Positions 1 to 8,303 of a stretch of 64,000 nucleotides of DNA are shown here, one piece after another. Under the pieces are notes generated by a model, which saw only the letters and a list, made by a program, of their open reading frames with translations, did no database searches and had not been told where the DNA came from. Location of the stretch: contig JAPKHC010000003.1 in assembly GCA_026647215.1 (NCBI GenBank), positions 74,812-138,811 of the forward strand, read 5' to 3'. Source of the DNA: F1-120-MAGs118 sp013360535. Its GTDB lineage: Bacteria > Planctomycetota > UBA1135 > GCA-002686595. How positions within the stretch are numbered: position 1 is the stretch's first letter; every line of letters begins with the position of its first letter. The translations under genes and the position numbers were made by a program.

Positions 1-48
1 GAATTCCTGCGCTTCCGCGCCGAGACCGACGCGGAGTTCGCGCGCTGA
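1..48 (+). CDS. C-terminal end of an unidentified protein (cut by window start)
   Basis: The first 15 codons read EFLRFRAETDAEFAR and stop at TGA 46-48. The frame is open to the window edge, so this is probably the tail of a gene that starts outside. It is too short to assign a function. The 150 bases that follow, up to the convergent gene at 202, show no ORF and no clear hairpin. Confidence 0.4.
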   Translation, partial: EFLRFRAETDAEFAR

Positions 49-201
49 CGGCCGCGTATCGATCTCGCGGATCTCTTTCCGCAGTCCTGCGTGGGCAGAT
101 CCCGGCGTGCACTTCGCTGGAGAGCCGAGCGTGTTGGAGCCGACACAGCGCGCCAAGTCACTTGAAAGGTCCCAACGCTGGTCGCCTGAAGCGAGCTCGC
201 T

Positions 202-804
202 TCACTTCAACGGGATCGTGACCTCGCAGGCGTAGTCCTTCGGCAGCGGAGAGTCGCTGTCCCGGCGGCGCCAGTATTCGCGCCAGTACTCCCACCAGGC
301 TTCGGAAGCCGAGACGATCTGCGCGGGTTCGAGCACACCGGGCTGGCCGACCACGGCCATGCGCTTCGCCCGCACGATCAGGCCAACTTGTTGCGCGCGG
401 AACGCGAGAAGCACAGATCCAGCGTCCGAGGGAGCGCCGATCTCGCTGCCGTGCGCGAACTCAACTCGGCATCCCACGAGGACGTCGCGGAGAGTGTCTT
501 CGGAGCTCACGGTGAAGCGTTCGTGGTCGACGGAGAAGGGCTTGAGCTTGTCCGCATGGAGCGCCGTTCGCCAGTCGACGGGCAGCTCGCGGGCGTCCTC
601 CGCCGTCAAGAAAGCCACGACGGAAGGCTCATGGAAGCGGAGCGCGACGACGCTGTTGGGCGGACGGCCTGCAACGAGCGGGGGGAAGTAGAGCTGCACG
701 CCTCCGAACTCGACCTGGAACACCTCGGGGAGCGCCTCGGCCCACCAGCGCAAGTAGCCCACGTCCGAGATCGCGCTTTCGAGCGTCGAGATCGGGTCCG
801 TCAT
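202..804 (-). CDS. Hypothetical protein, coupled to pyroglutamyl peptidase gene
   Basis: A 200-residue soluble protein with no signal peptide and no membrane segment. It is rich in acidic residues and Trp (a WWEYWREYWRRR run near residues 168-179) and I do not recognise the family. The ATG at 804 overlaps the stop of the upstream peptidase gene as ATGA, so the two are very likely translationally coupled. The lack of catalytic-looking motifs suggests a structural, immunity-like or regulatory role, but that is only a guess. Confidence 0.75.
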   Translation of the reverse strand: MTDPISTLESAISDVGYLRWWAEALPEVFQVEFGGVQLYFPPLVAGRPPNSVVALRFHEPSVVAFLTAEDARELPVDWRTALHADKLKPFSVDHERFTVSSEDTLRDVLVGCRVEFAHGSEIGAPSDAGSVLLAFRAQQVGLIVRAKRMAVVGQPGVLEPAQIVSASEAWWEYWREYWRRRDSDSPLPKDYACEVTIPLK

Positions 805-1457
805 CGCGACTTCCGAGCGGCAGTCGACCGACGACTCGAGTTCGAACGCTTGGCCGACCCAGTCTCCGTGAGGAGCCGCGGTGCAAGGCGTTCGAGCAGC
901 AAACGGACGATGCGGGTTTGGCGGGCGGAGGAGAGGGCGGCGGCGGGAGGGACGTGCAGGAAGAGCGCAGGGATGGCGCGCGAGCCGGCGCTCGAGAGCA
1001 GCGCGTGGTAAGTGCGTTCGCAGACGTAGCCGCCGGCGTTGCGGGAGACGCGGACGAGCGGGGCGCCGGCGTCGCGCAGGAGGCGGGCGACGAGGCGCAG
1101 GTCGAGTGAGGTCTCCAGCGTGGGGCCGACCGAGGAGCCGAGCGAGGCGCCGACGGTGCCGTCGTTGTCGATGCGGTGCGTCGTGTAGGTGCCGCGCGCG
1201 CGGCGTTCGGGACGGAACCAGCCGTTCTTCTGCACGCCGAGGCCGAGCACGAGGACGGGCCGCGACCTGGCGTGGCGCGCGAGGAAGCGCTCGACCTCGC
1301 GGGGAGCGCCGTGGAAACTGACGGGCAGCTCGCAGGAGCGCACGCGCAGGCCGGCGGGCGGGTCGCGCTCGAGGGCGGCGGCGATGGCGCGGCTGGGGTT
1401 GTTGCGGCGGTCCTCGAAGGGACCAAAACCGGTGACGAGCACGAGCGGGAGCGGCAC
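801..1457 (-). CDS. pcp: Pyroglutamyl-peptidase I (peptidase C15)
   Basis: A cytoplasmic cysteine peptidase that removes N-terminal pyroglutamate from peptides. The N-terminus VTGFGPF (residues 8-14) is the family hallmark. The catalytic triad is visible: Glu84 in FRPERRARG, Cys146 in NAGGYVCERTYH, and His168 in LFLHVP. At 218 residues it matches the usual 200-220 length, although the last 25 residues are a Ser/Arg-rich tail of no evident function. The start is GTG at 1457; no ATG lies upstream in frame. A TAGATT hexamer sits only 6 bases before this GTG. The next gene overlaps its stop by 4 bases. Confidence 0.9.
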   Translation of the reverse strand: MPLPLVLVTGFGPFEDRRNNPSRAIAAALERDPPAGLRVRSCELPVSFHGAPREVERFLARHARSRPVLVLGLGVQKNGWFRPERRARGTYTTHRIDNDGTVGASLGSSVGPTLETSLDLRLVARLLRDAGAPLVRVSRNAGGYVCERTYHALLSSAGSRAIPALFLHVPPAAALSSARQTRIVRLLLERLAPRLLTETGSAKRSNSSRRSTAARKSR

Positions 1458-1463
1458 GGCGCC

Positions 1464-1469
1464 AATCTA
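1464..1469 (-). promoter_or_regulatory. -10-like TAGATT 6 nt before pcp start
   Basis: On the minus strand TAGATT is followed by GGCGCC and then the GTG start of pcp. A -10 box here would start transcription at or next to the start codon, giving a leaderless mRNA. No good -35 hexamer is seen. The same geometry recurs at several other genes in this window. Confidence 0.4.
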
Positions 1470-1543
1470 CGCCGGATCCGGGCTCGCGCGGAACGGGGAG
1501 CGGGTGCCGCCGCTAGAATCCTCGCGCTCGAAAGGACCATCCG

Positions 1544-2917
1544 ATGCCGCGCAAGGACAAGGTGCTCGTCGCCAACGGTCAGGGTTTCTGGGGCGACTCG
1601 CTGCTCGGGCCGATCCGCCTGTGCCGCGAGGGCCCGATCGACTACCTGACGCTCGATTACCTCGCCGAGGTGACGATGAGCATCCTGCAGAAGCAGTACC
1701 TGCGGGACCCGTCGAAGGGCTTCGCGACCGACTTCATCCGGATGGTCGACCGCACGGCGCCCGAGCTCGTGAAGAAGGGCATCAAGGTCGTCGCCAACGC
1801 CGGCGGCGTGAACCCGATGGCCTGCAAGGAAGCGACGCTCGGCGTGCTGCGCAAGCACGGCTTCAAGGGCGTCAAGGTCGCGGTCGTCGAGGGTGACGAC
1901 ATCTACGGCCAGCTCGACAGCCTGCTCGCGGGCGGCGAGACGCTCGCCAACATGGACACCGGGGCGCCGCTGGCGAGCGTGCGCGAACGCGTCTCGAGCG
2001 CAAACGTCTACCTCGGCGCCTTCCCCACCGCCGAGGCGCTCGACCAAGGCGCGCAGATCGTCATCACCGGCCGCGGCACCGACCCCGGCCTCGTGCTCGG
2101 CCCCCTGATCCACGAATTTGGCTGGAAACGCGACCAGTTCGACCTGCTCGCGGCCGGCACGATCGCGGGCCACATCGTCGAGTGCGGCGCGCAGTGCACC
2201 GGCGGCAACTACGTCGATTGGCGCTCGGTCCCCGACATGGCGATGGTCGGTTATCCGATCATCGAGGCTTCCGCCGACGGCTCGTTCGTCGTCACCAAGC
2301 ACGCGGGCACGGGTGGTTTGGTCACGCCGCGCACGATCCTGCACCAGCTCGTGTACGAGATGGGCGACCCGCGCAACTACATCGGCCCGGACTGCGGCGC
2401 CGACTTCACGTCGATCCGCATGGAGCAGGTCGGGCCCGATCGCGTGCGTTGCACGGGCGCGAAGGGCTCGGCGCCGACGCCGACCTACAAGGTGTCGATC
2501 AGCTACCAGGACGGCTGGAAGGCGCTCGGGCAACTGACGATCAGCGGCCCGGACGCGCTCGCCAAGGCGAAGCTGTGCGCCGAGATCGTGTGGAAGCGCC
2601 TCGCCTACGACGGTTGCACGTTCAGCGAGCAGGAGAAGACCGTCGAGTTCGTCGGTGCGAACGTGTGCCACGCCGGCATCGCGGTGCCGCACGCCGACGA
2701 GCCGAACGAAGTCGTGCTGCGCATCGGCGTGAAGGGCGCGGACAAGGCGAAGATCGAGCGTTTTGGCTACGAGCTCGTCCCGCTCGTCACCTCGGGCCCG
2801 CCGGGCGTCACCGGTTTCGCCGGTGGCCGTCCGCACGCGACCGAGATCATCGGCTTCTGGCCGGCGTTGATGCGCAAGGACAAGGTCGCGACCAAGGTCA
2901 GCGTGTTCGAGTCTTGA
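1544..2917 (+). CDS. Acyclic terpene utilisation AtuA-type protein (DUF1446)
   Basis: A 457-residue cytoplasmic protein of the AtuA/DUF1446 family. Family marks include the N-terminal NGQGFWGDS, the glycine-rich VVANAGGVNP near residue 83, ITGRGTDPGL near 175, and a Gly/Cys-rich ECGAQCTGGNY near 210. AtuA was named for citronellol/geraniol catabolism in Pseudomonas, but its reaction is not firmly established. In many AtuA proteins this domain is fused to a small C-terminal domain; here that domain is the separate next gene, 14 bases downstream. With pta following, the operon probably handles an acyl-CoA or acyl-phosphate intermediate (inference). Confidence 0.85.
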   Translation: MPRKDKVLVANGQGFWGDSLLGPIRLCREGPIDYLTLDYLAEVTMSILQKQYLRDPSKGFATDFIRMVDRTAPELVKKGIKVVANAGGVNPMACKEATLGVLRKHGFKGVKVAVVEGDDIYGQLDSLLAGGETLANMDTGAPLASVRERVSSANVYLGAFPTAEALDQGAQIVITGRGTDPGLVLGPLIHEFGWKRDQFDLLAAGTIAGHIVECGAQCTGGNYVDWRSVPDMAMVGYPIIEASADGSFVVTKHAGTGGLVTPRTILHQLVYEMGDPRNYIGPDCGADFTSIRMEQVGPDRVRCTGAKGSAPTPTYKVSISYQDGWKALGQLTISGPDALAKAKLCAEIVWKRLAYDGCTFSEQEKTVEFVGANVCHAGIAVPHADEPNEVVLRIGVKGADKAKIERFGYELVPLVTSGPPGVTGFAGGRPHATEIIGFWPALMRKDKVATKVSVFES

Positions 2918-2931
2918 TCGGAGGACAACCC

Positions 2932-3276
2932 ATGCCCCTCGTGCCGCTCATCCGCATCGCCGACGCCCGCTCCGGAGACAAGGGCGAAGGTTCCAACGTC
3001 GGCGTGATGGCGCGTTCCGACGCCGCCTACACGTTCCTCGCGAGCGCGCTGACGACGGAAGTCGTGCGCCGTCACATGGCCGCGATCAACGCTGGTGGCG
3101 TGAAGCGCTACGAGGCGCCAAGCCTGCGTGTGCTCAACTTCATCCTGCAGGACAGCCTCGGCGGCGGCGGCTCGGCGAGCCTGCGCACGGACGCGCAGGG
3201 CAAGACGCACGGCCTCGCGCTGCTGCGGCTCGAGCTCGACGTGCCGCAGTCCGTGCTCGACGCGACGCCCCACTAG
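2932..3276 (+). CDS. AtuA-like small C-terminal-domain protein
   Basis: A 114-residue protein matching the small ferredoxin-fold-like domain that ends full-length AtuA proteins; the marks are IADARSGDKGEGSNVGV near the N-terminus and NFILQDSLGGGG in the middle. A good ribosome site, GGAGG, lies 7 bases before the ATG. It starts 14 bases after the DUF1446 gene and ends 18 bases before pta, so the three form one operon. The two AtuA pieces presumably act as a complex. The split looks natural because each cistron has its own start and stop and no sequence is missing. Confidence 0.85.
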   Translation: MPLVPLIRIADARSGDKGEGSNVGVMARSDAAYTFLASALTTEVVRRHMAAINAGGVKRYEAPSLRVLNFILQDSLGGGGSASLRTDAQGKTHGLALLRLELDVPQSVLDATPH

Positions 3277-3294
3277 CTCCCCCACGGAAACTCC

Positions 3295-4245
3295 ATGGAT
3301 TTGCTGCTCGAACTGTCGGAGAAGGCGCGCCGCAACCCGCGGCGCATCGTGCTGCCCGAGGCCCAGGACGCGCGCGTGAGGCAGGCGGCGGCGACGCTGC
3401 AGCAGAAGGGTATCTGCGAGCCGGTGCTGCTCGACGACGGCCGCATGGGGAGCGCGCCCGCGGGCGTCGAGGCGATCCGCATCCAACGCGACCCGCGCCT
3501 CGAGAAGTTCGCGGCCGAGCTCTACGAGCTGCGCAAGTCGAAGGGCATGACGCTCGACGAGGCGCGAAGGAAGATCCAGGAGCCGCTCTTCTTCGGAGCA
3601 ATGCTCGTGCGCACCGGCGACTGCCAGGGCGGCGTGTCGGGCAGCGAAGCGGCGACGGCGGACGTGTTGCGCGCCGGCCTGCAGGTCGTCGGGCTCGCGC
3701 AGGGCTGCAAGACGCTCTCGTCGTGTTTCCTGATGATCTTCAAGGATCGTGCGCTGACGTACGCCGACTGCGGCGTCGTGCCGAATCCGACTTCCGAGCA
3801 GCTCGTCGACATCGCGATCGCCGCCGCCGAAAGCCACCGCCGCCTCGTCGGCGAGACGCCGAAGGTCGCGCTGCTCTCGTTCTCGACCAAGGGCTCGGCC
3901 CAGCACCCCGACGTCGACAAGGTCACGAAGGCGCTCGAGCTCCTCAAGCGCCGCGCGCCCAACCTGACCTGCGATGGCGAGCTTCAACTCGACGCCGCCA
4001 TCGTGCCGTCGGTCGCCGAGAAGAAGTGCCCCGGCTCGCCGCTCTCCGGCCGCGCCAACGTGCTCATCTTCCCCGACCTCGACGCCGGCAACATCGGCTA
4101 CAAGCTCACCCAACGCCTCGCCGGCGCCACCGCGCTCGGCCCGCTCGTCCAAGGCCTCTCCCAACCCTTCATGGACCTCTCCCGCGGCTGCTCCGCCGAC
4201 GACATCGTCCACGTCGCCACGATCGCCTCCGTCCTCTCCAACTGA
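3295..4245 (+). CDS. pta: Phosphate acetyltransferase
   Basis: Converts acetyl-CoA and phosphate to acetyl-phosphate and CoA (reversible), in the cytoplasm. The 316-residue length fits the single-domain class I Pta/Ptb family. Visible marks are RRIVLPEAQDARV at residues 16-28, SEAATADVLRAGLQVVG near 118-134, VALLSFSTKGSA near 198-209, and the C-terminal LIFPDLDAGNIGYKLTQRL. It closes the AtuA operon. No ackA is seen in the window, so the direction of flux is open. A phosphobutyryltransferase role cannot be excluded, but the PDLDAGNIGYKL block favours Pta. Confidence 0.88.
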   Translation: MDLLLELSEKARRNPRRIVLPEAQDARVRQAAATLQQKGICEPVLLDDGRMGSAPAGVEAIRIQRDPRLEKFAAELYELRKSKGMTLDEARRKIQEPLFFGAMLVRTGDCQGGVSGSEAATADVLRAGLQVVGLAQGCKTLSSCFLMIFKDRALTYADCGVVPNPTSEQLVDIAIAAAESHRRLVGETPKVALLSFSTKGSAQHPDVDKVTKALELLKRRAPNLTCDGELQLDAAIVPSVAEKKCPGSPLSGRANVLIFPDLDAGNIGYKLTQRLAGATALGPLVQGLSQPFMDLSRGCSADDIVHVATIASVLSN

Positions 4246-4255
4246 GCGCGCCCTC

Positions 4256-4343
4256 GTGCCGGAGCAGTTTTTCTCGACGAGCGTCCCGCTCCTCCGGCCA
4301 CGCCTTCGCCTCCCTCCGCTCGCCGAAAAAACTGCTCTGGCAC
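4256..4343. repeat. Palindromic element between convergent genes, probable bidirectional terminator
   Basis: The left arm at 4256-4273 begins GTGCCGGAGCAGTTTTTC. The right arm at 4325-4343, read on the other strand, begins GTGCCAGAGCAGTTTTTTC. The arms pair over about 18 bp with one G-T wobble and one bulged T, around a 50-base GC-rich loop. It fills the gap between the pta stop and the LRR gene stop. The arm sequence is clearly related to the perfect hairpin at 8162-8282, so it belongs to a dispersed family. Confidence 0.75.
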
Positions 4344-4351
4344 GGTACTGA

Positions 4352-5647
4352 TCACGTACCCGCGAGAAAGTGCGGCAGCACCAGCCGCAGAGTCTTTGCC
4401 TGCTCGAGCAGGAGTTCCTCGGAGCGATCGCGCGGCTTGGCCCACGCGAAATGGGCCTCGTTCTCGGCGCGATCCTGCTCGGTGATCTTCGCTGCGTACC
4501 GCGCCAGCAGCTCCGACAGTTCGATCGGATGCTCCGGATCCGACTCCAACCGCGTAGGTTCGGCTCCGAGCGGATGGAACAGCAACGTGCGGCGATCCTT
4601 CACGAAGTCATCCGTGACGCGGACTACGTGGTCATGGCCGAGAAAGCACCGGCCCTCGACACCTGGCGGCGCCGTGAGTCCCCGAAACTCGAACCCGCAG
4701 TCCTCGAGGAACCAGAAGAGCCGGTAGGCGAAGCGCTCGTTCCGAGATCCGCGACGAATGCTGGCCTGCAACTGCAAAAGGTACGCGTGCGTTTCGGGGT
4801 TGATGCGACCGATCACATCCTCATACCTGTGAGAGTAGTGCGGCTTGTTGTGGAAACCGGCCCACTTGAGTCGGAAGAGCGGCTCCAGATTGCCGTCTTC
4901 AACGAGCGTTCCCGCGAAGCTGAAGTGAGTCAGCGCCGGCATGTCGTTCAGGAACGAGATCGATGGCATCGAGCCACAGTTGATGTACCCCAGCCATGTC
5001 AGTGCCTTCGCCGCAACGATGGTGGCATGGTTCCCGATCCGCTTGCAGTCCCTGAACCGCAGTTCCTTCAGCCCCGTCAAGCGCGTCACCGGCACGATCG
5101 ACGTCAAGCGCGGCAAACGGCTCAGCTGGACATCCTTGAGCCCGGCGAATCTCTCGATTCCCTCGAGCGAAAGCACGCTGCCTCCGTTCAACGACAGCGC
5201 CTCCAGCTCAGGCAGCGTCGGCAGCTCGCTCAAGTCCTTGGATTTCGGCGAGTAGCTCGACAAGCACAGGTCGCGCAATGCGCCGTTCGCTTCCGACAGC
5301 CGCAGCTTGCCCTTGCAGGTGACCATGAGCCTCCGGAGGTGCGGAAGCTCGCCAAAGTCCGGCATGCGGGCGATGCCATCGATGTGGAGCTCCTCCAGCC
5401 GTTCCAGATGGCGCAGTCCGCTCAAGTCGAGCGCGCCCACCAAGAGAACCGAAATGGCCCGGATGTGGCGATGGTCGCGCAGGAACTCGACGTCCGTCTC
5501 ACCGAACCCGTGGAACGACGACAGGTCGAGCCGGTCGATGCCCTGCTCACGCGCGAACTGCAGGCACGCATCGAGTCGATCGCTCTCCAGCCGCAGCGAA
5601 CGGGTGTCGCCGCTCTCGTAGATCTGAAAAGGCGGTGTTTCGCTCAT
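4352..5647 (-). CDS. Leucine-rich repeat protein
   Basis: A 431-residue protein made mainly of irregular leucine-rich repeats from about residue 30 to 250, for example LSGLRHLERLEELHIDGI, LPTLPELEALSLNGG and VTRLTGLKELRFRDCKRI. LRRs usually bind other proteins. There is no signal peptide or membrane segment, so it is probably cytoplasmic. The C-terminal 180 residues are alpha-rich and charged and are not recognised. I chose ATG 5647; a TTG at 5686 preceded by GAGAGG would add 13 residues. It is divergent from the ABC exporter genes. Confidence 0.8.
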   Translation of the reverse strand: MSETPPFQIYESGDTRSLRLESDRLDACLQFAREQGIDRLDLSSFHGFGETDVEFLRDHRHIRAISVLLVGALDLSGLRHLERLEELHIDGIARMPDFGELPHLRRLMVTCKGKLRLSEANGALRDLCLSSYSPKSKDLSELPTLPELEALSLNGGSVLSLEGIERFAGLKDVQLSRLPRLTSIVPVTRLTGLKELRFRDCKRIGNHATIVAAKALTWLGYINCGSMPSISFLNDMPALTHFSFAGTLVEDGNLEPLFRLKWAGFHNKPHYSHRYEDVIGRINPETHAYLLQLQASIRRGSRNERFAYRLFWFLEDCGFEFRGLTAPPGVEGRCFLGHDHVVRVTDDFVKDRRTLLFHPLGAEPTRLESDPEHPIELSELLARYAAKITEQDRAENEAHFAWAKPRDRSEELLLEQAKTLRLVLPHFLAGT

Positions 5648-5688
5648 GGGAAGTGGGCGCGCGACGAAGCCACGCGACGCGCCCAAGT

Positions 5689-5694
5689 TATCCT
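5689..5694 (+). promoter_or_regulatory. -10-like TATCCT upstream of ABC exporter ATPase
   Basis: TATCCT ends 9 bases before the ATG at 5704, in an otherwise very GC-rich stretch. This is compatible with a very short or absent leader. No convincing -35 is seen. Confidence 0.35.
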
Positions 5695-5703
5695 CTCGCC
5701 CCC

Positions 5704-6495
5704 ATGGATTCCCCCATGCCTGCCTCGCCTGTTCTGTCGTTGCGCGGAATCGCCAAGCGCTTCGACACCAAGCTCGTGCTCGACGGCATTGACCTCGACG
5801 TCCACGCGGGCGAGATCGTCGGCTATGTCGGGCCGAACGGGTCGGGGAAGAGCACGACGATCAAGCTGCTGCTCGGGATCCTGCCGGCGTTCGAGGGCGA
5901 GATCCGCGTGTGCGGATTCGATCCGCGCAAGGACGCGCTCGAGATCAAGAAGCGCGTCGGGTACGTGCCCGAGAACGCGATCCTGTACGAGTCGCTGACG
6001 GTGGCGGAGTTCCTGATCTTCGTCGGACGCGTGCACGGGCTCGATGACGCGACGATCGAGCGGCGCGCGAAGGCGTGCCTCGACACGTTCGAGATCGGCG
6101 AGCGCGCGGCGTCGCGCATCGCGGAGCTGTCGAAGGGCATGCGGCAGAAGGTACTGCTCACGAGTGCGCTGCTGCACGCGCCCGAGGTGCTCGTGTTCGA
6201 CGAGCCGCTGAGCGGGCTCGACGTGCACTCGCAGCTCGTGGTGAAGGAAGTGCTGCGCCGCCTCGCGCAATCGGGGCGCGCGGTGCTGTTCAGCTCGCAC
6301 GTGATGGACGTGGTCGAGCGCCTGTGCACGCGCATCGCGATCCTGAGCGGCGGGCGCATCGTCGCGCAGGGCACGTTCGAGGAGCTCGCGAGCGCGGGCC
6401 CGGGTGGTTCGCTCGAGGGCATCTTCACGAACGTCACCGGCAGCGGCGATTACGAGCAGCGTGCCGAGAGCCTCGTGGCGGCGATCGAGTCATGA
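5704..6495 (+). CDS. ABC transporter ATP-binding protein
   Basis: A 263-residue nucleotide-binding subunit of a CcmA/NatA-type exporter. Walker A is GPNGSGKST at residues 44-52. The signature is degenerate, LSKGMRQKVLL near 147 instead of LSGGQ, as is common in this subfamily. Walker B is VLVFDEPLSGLD near 168 and the switch histidine is in SSHVMD. The ATG at 5704 is chosen; MPAS four codons later is an alternative. The stop overlaps the start of the permease gene as ATGA, so the two are coupled. The substrate is unknown. Confidence 0.93.
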   Translation: MDSPMPASPVLSLRGIAKRFDTKLVLDGIDLDVHAGEIVGYVGPNGSGKSTTIKLLLGILPAFEGEIRVCGFDPRKDALEIKKRVGYVPENAILYESLTVAEFLIFVGRVHGLDDATIERRAKACLDTFEIGERAASRIAELSKGMRQKVLLTSALLHAPEVLVFDEPLSGLDVHSQLVVKEVLRRLAQSGRAVLFSSHVMDVVERLCTRIAILSGGRIVAQGTFEELASAGPGGSLEGIFTNVTGSGDYEQRAESLVAAIES

Positions 6496-8159
6496 TCGGC
6501 CCCAGCGGCCCGTGGAAACCGCGGCGCAGCGGCTCCCTCACCGTCTCGCTCTCGCTGTGGACGGTCGACCGGCTGCGGCGCTGGATCGAGCTCGCGGGCG
6601 TCGATTTCCGCGCGTTCCGCCTCCTGCTCGAGCTGCGCACGCGCATGGCGGCCGAGGGCAAGCTCGGCGGCCAGCCGGGAGCGGTCACCGTCGGCACCGC
6701 GATCGTCCTCGCCGGCCTCGTGGTCGCGCTCGCGAGCGTCGGAGCGTGCGTCGCGGCCCTCGTCACCCACAAGGCGACGTGGTGGATGTGGATCGGGCAA
6801 TCGATGTGGCTGCTGATGCTCGCGTCGATGTGCGTCAACCACTTCGTGATCGCGATGCTCGACCCGGCTGACGTCGGAGTGCTGCTCGGGCGACCGATCA
6901 GCGGCCGCACGATCCTCGCCACGCGTTTCGCGCAAGTGCTGGTGCCCACGGGGCTGCTCGGGATCTGCGCGCTGGCCGCGCCGACGGTCACGGGCGTGTT
7001 CGTGCTCGAGCCGCTCGCCGCGCTGGTCGCGTTCCCGCTCGCGACGCTGAGCGCGGGCCTGCTCGTCGTCTCGGCGATGACGCTCGCGGTCGCGCTCGCC
7101 CTGCGCCTCGCGGGGCCTGCGCGCTTCCAGCGCATCACGTTCTGGATGCAGATCTCCGGCGCGATTTCCGTCGGCGTCCTTCCGCAAGTCGCGAATCGGC
7201 TGATCTCGCTCACGGGCGTGAAGGAGTTCTACGCGAACCACGATTGGCTCGCGTGGTTCGTACCGGTCGAGCACGGACTCGCGCTCTACAACCTGCTCGC
7301 TGGCGACACTTCGGCGCGCACGCTGGGCCTTGCCGCGTTGGGTCTGGCCCTCCCGCCACTCGTCGCGGTGCTCGCGTTCCGCCTGCTGCGCAACGACTTC
7401 GTCGCGGCGCTCGGCGACCGCGGCGAGCTGGTCTCCGCGCGCTCGGCGCGTTTCGGCACGAGCCCTTTCCAGCGCCTCGCGCCGCTGCTCTGCCGCTCCG
7501 CCGAAGCCCGCGCCGCCTTCGGCTTCACGCTCGCGCTCTCGCGCCGCGAACGTCCGTACCTGCGTGTCGTGTTGCCGATGCTGTTGATGTCGCTCGTCAT
7601 CAGTTTCGTCATCGCCGTCCCCCATCGCGCCCGCGAAGGCGCCTTCGACGCCGCCAGCTACGCCGGGTACTCACTCGCGATGAGCTGCGGCTTCGTGTTC
7701 TCGGCCGCTCGTTATTCCGAGCACCACGAGGCGCGCTGGTGCTTCGACTCGCTGCCATTTCGCGACTGGCGCGCGGTGCTCGAGGGCGGCACCAAGGCCC
7801 TGTTCGTCGGCACAGTCCTTCCGATCCTCGCCTTGTCCGCCACCGTGAGCGCCTGCGCCTTCGAGTCGGCGAGCTGGAGGGACGGCCTGCTCTCGTTCGT
7901 CGCCCTCTCGGCCTGCCTCTCCCATCTCGGCGCCATGCTCGGCCGCAAACTGCCCTTCGCGACCGAGCCCAAGAAGCTGCACTCCTTCCGCGACATCGCG
8001 AGCACCTTCGTCATGTTCGGAATGCTCGCCGTGCTGATCGGCCTGCACTGGCTCTCGCGCCAGCACTTCGCCGCCTGGGTCTCGATCCTCGCCGGCTGGC
8101 TGGTCGTGCTCACCCTCGGCTGGCGCAAGCTCGCGCGCCTGGAGCCGGAGTTCAACTGA
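6492..8159 (+). CDS. ABC transporter permease, ABC-2 exporter type (inferred)
   Basis: A 555-residue membrane protein with about 10-12 hydrophobic segments in two blocks (roughly residues 60-300 and 350-550). The central cytoplasmic stretch is positively charged. It is the only membrane partner of the ATPase gene it overlaps by 4 bases, so the pair should form a complete homodimeric exporter. I recognise no specific subfamily. The gene ends next to the perfect 59-bp inverted repeat, which probably stops transcription. Confidence 0.85.
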   Translation: MIGPSGPWKPRRSGSLTVSLSLWTVDRLRRWIELAGVDFRAFRLLLELRTRMAAEGKLGGQPGAVTVGTAIVLAGLVVALASVGACVAALVTHKATWWMWIGQSMWLLMLASMCVNHFVIAMLDPADVGVLLGRPISGRTILATRFAQVLVPTGLLGICALAAPTVTGVFVLEPLAALVAFPLATLSAGLLVVSAMTLAVALALRLAGPARFQRITFWMQISGAISVGVLPQVANRLISLTGVKEFYANHDWLAWFVPVEHGLALYNLLAGDTSARTLGLAALGLALPPLVAVLAFRLLRNDFVAALGDRGELVSARSARFGTSPFQRLAPLLCRSAEARAAFGFTLALSRRERPYLRVVLPMLLMSLVISFVIAVPHRAREGAFDAASYAGYSLAMSCGFVFSAARYSEHHEARWCFDSLPFRDWRAVLEGGTKALFVGTVLPILALSATVSACAFESASWRDGLLSFVALSACLSHLGAMLGRKLPFATEPKKLHSFRDIASTFVMFGMLAVLIGLHWLSRQHFAAWVSILAGWLVVLTLGWRKLARLEPEFN

Positions 8160-8161
8160 CC

Positions 8162-8282
8162 GCTGCAGAAATACGGTGCCAGAGCAATTTGTTCTGCGAA
8201 CTGCGGCCGGCGTCGAAGGCCTTGCCTTCGACGCCGGCCGCAGTTCGCAGAACAAATTGCTCTGGCACCGTATTTCTGCAGC
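8162..8282. repeat. Perfect 59-bp inverted repeat with 3-nt loop, probable bidirectional terminator
   Basis: The left arm 8162-8220 (starting GCTGCAGAAATACGGTGCCA) and the right arm 8224-8282 are exact reverse complements, separated only by CTT. It lies between the stops of two convergent genes. The stretch GTGCCAGAGCAATTTGTTCTGCG resembles the arm of the 4256-4343 element. A stem this long and without a mismatch is unusual for a normal terminator. It suggests a recently formed or conversion-maintained palindrome, perhaps a MITE-like or REP-like unit. Confidence 0.95.
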
Positions 8283-8303
8283 TCTCGCGCGAAAACCGCC
8301 TCG

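Noticed and set aside
629..2836. Minus-strand frame of 735 codons
   Set aside because: It crosses pcp and the AtuA gene in the wrong frame; both real genes have catalytic or family motifs.
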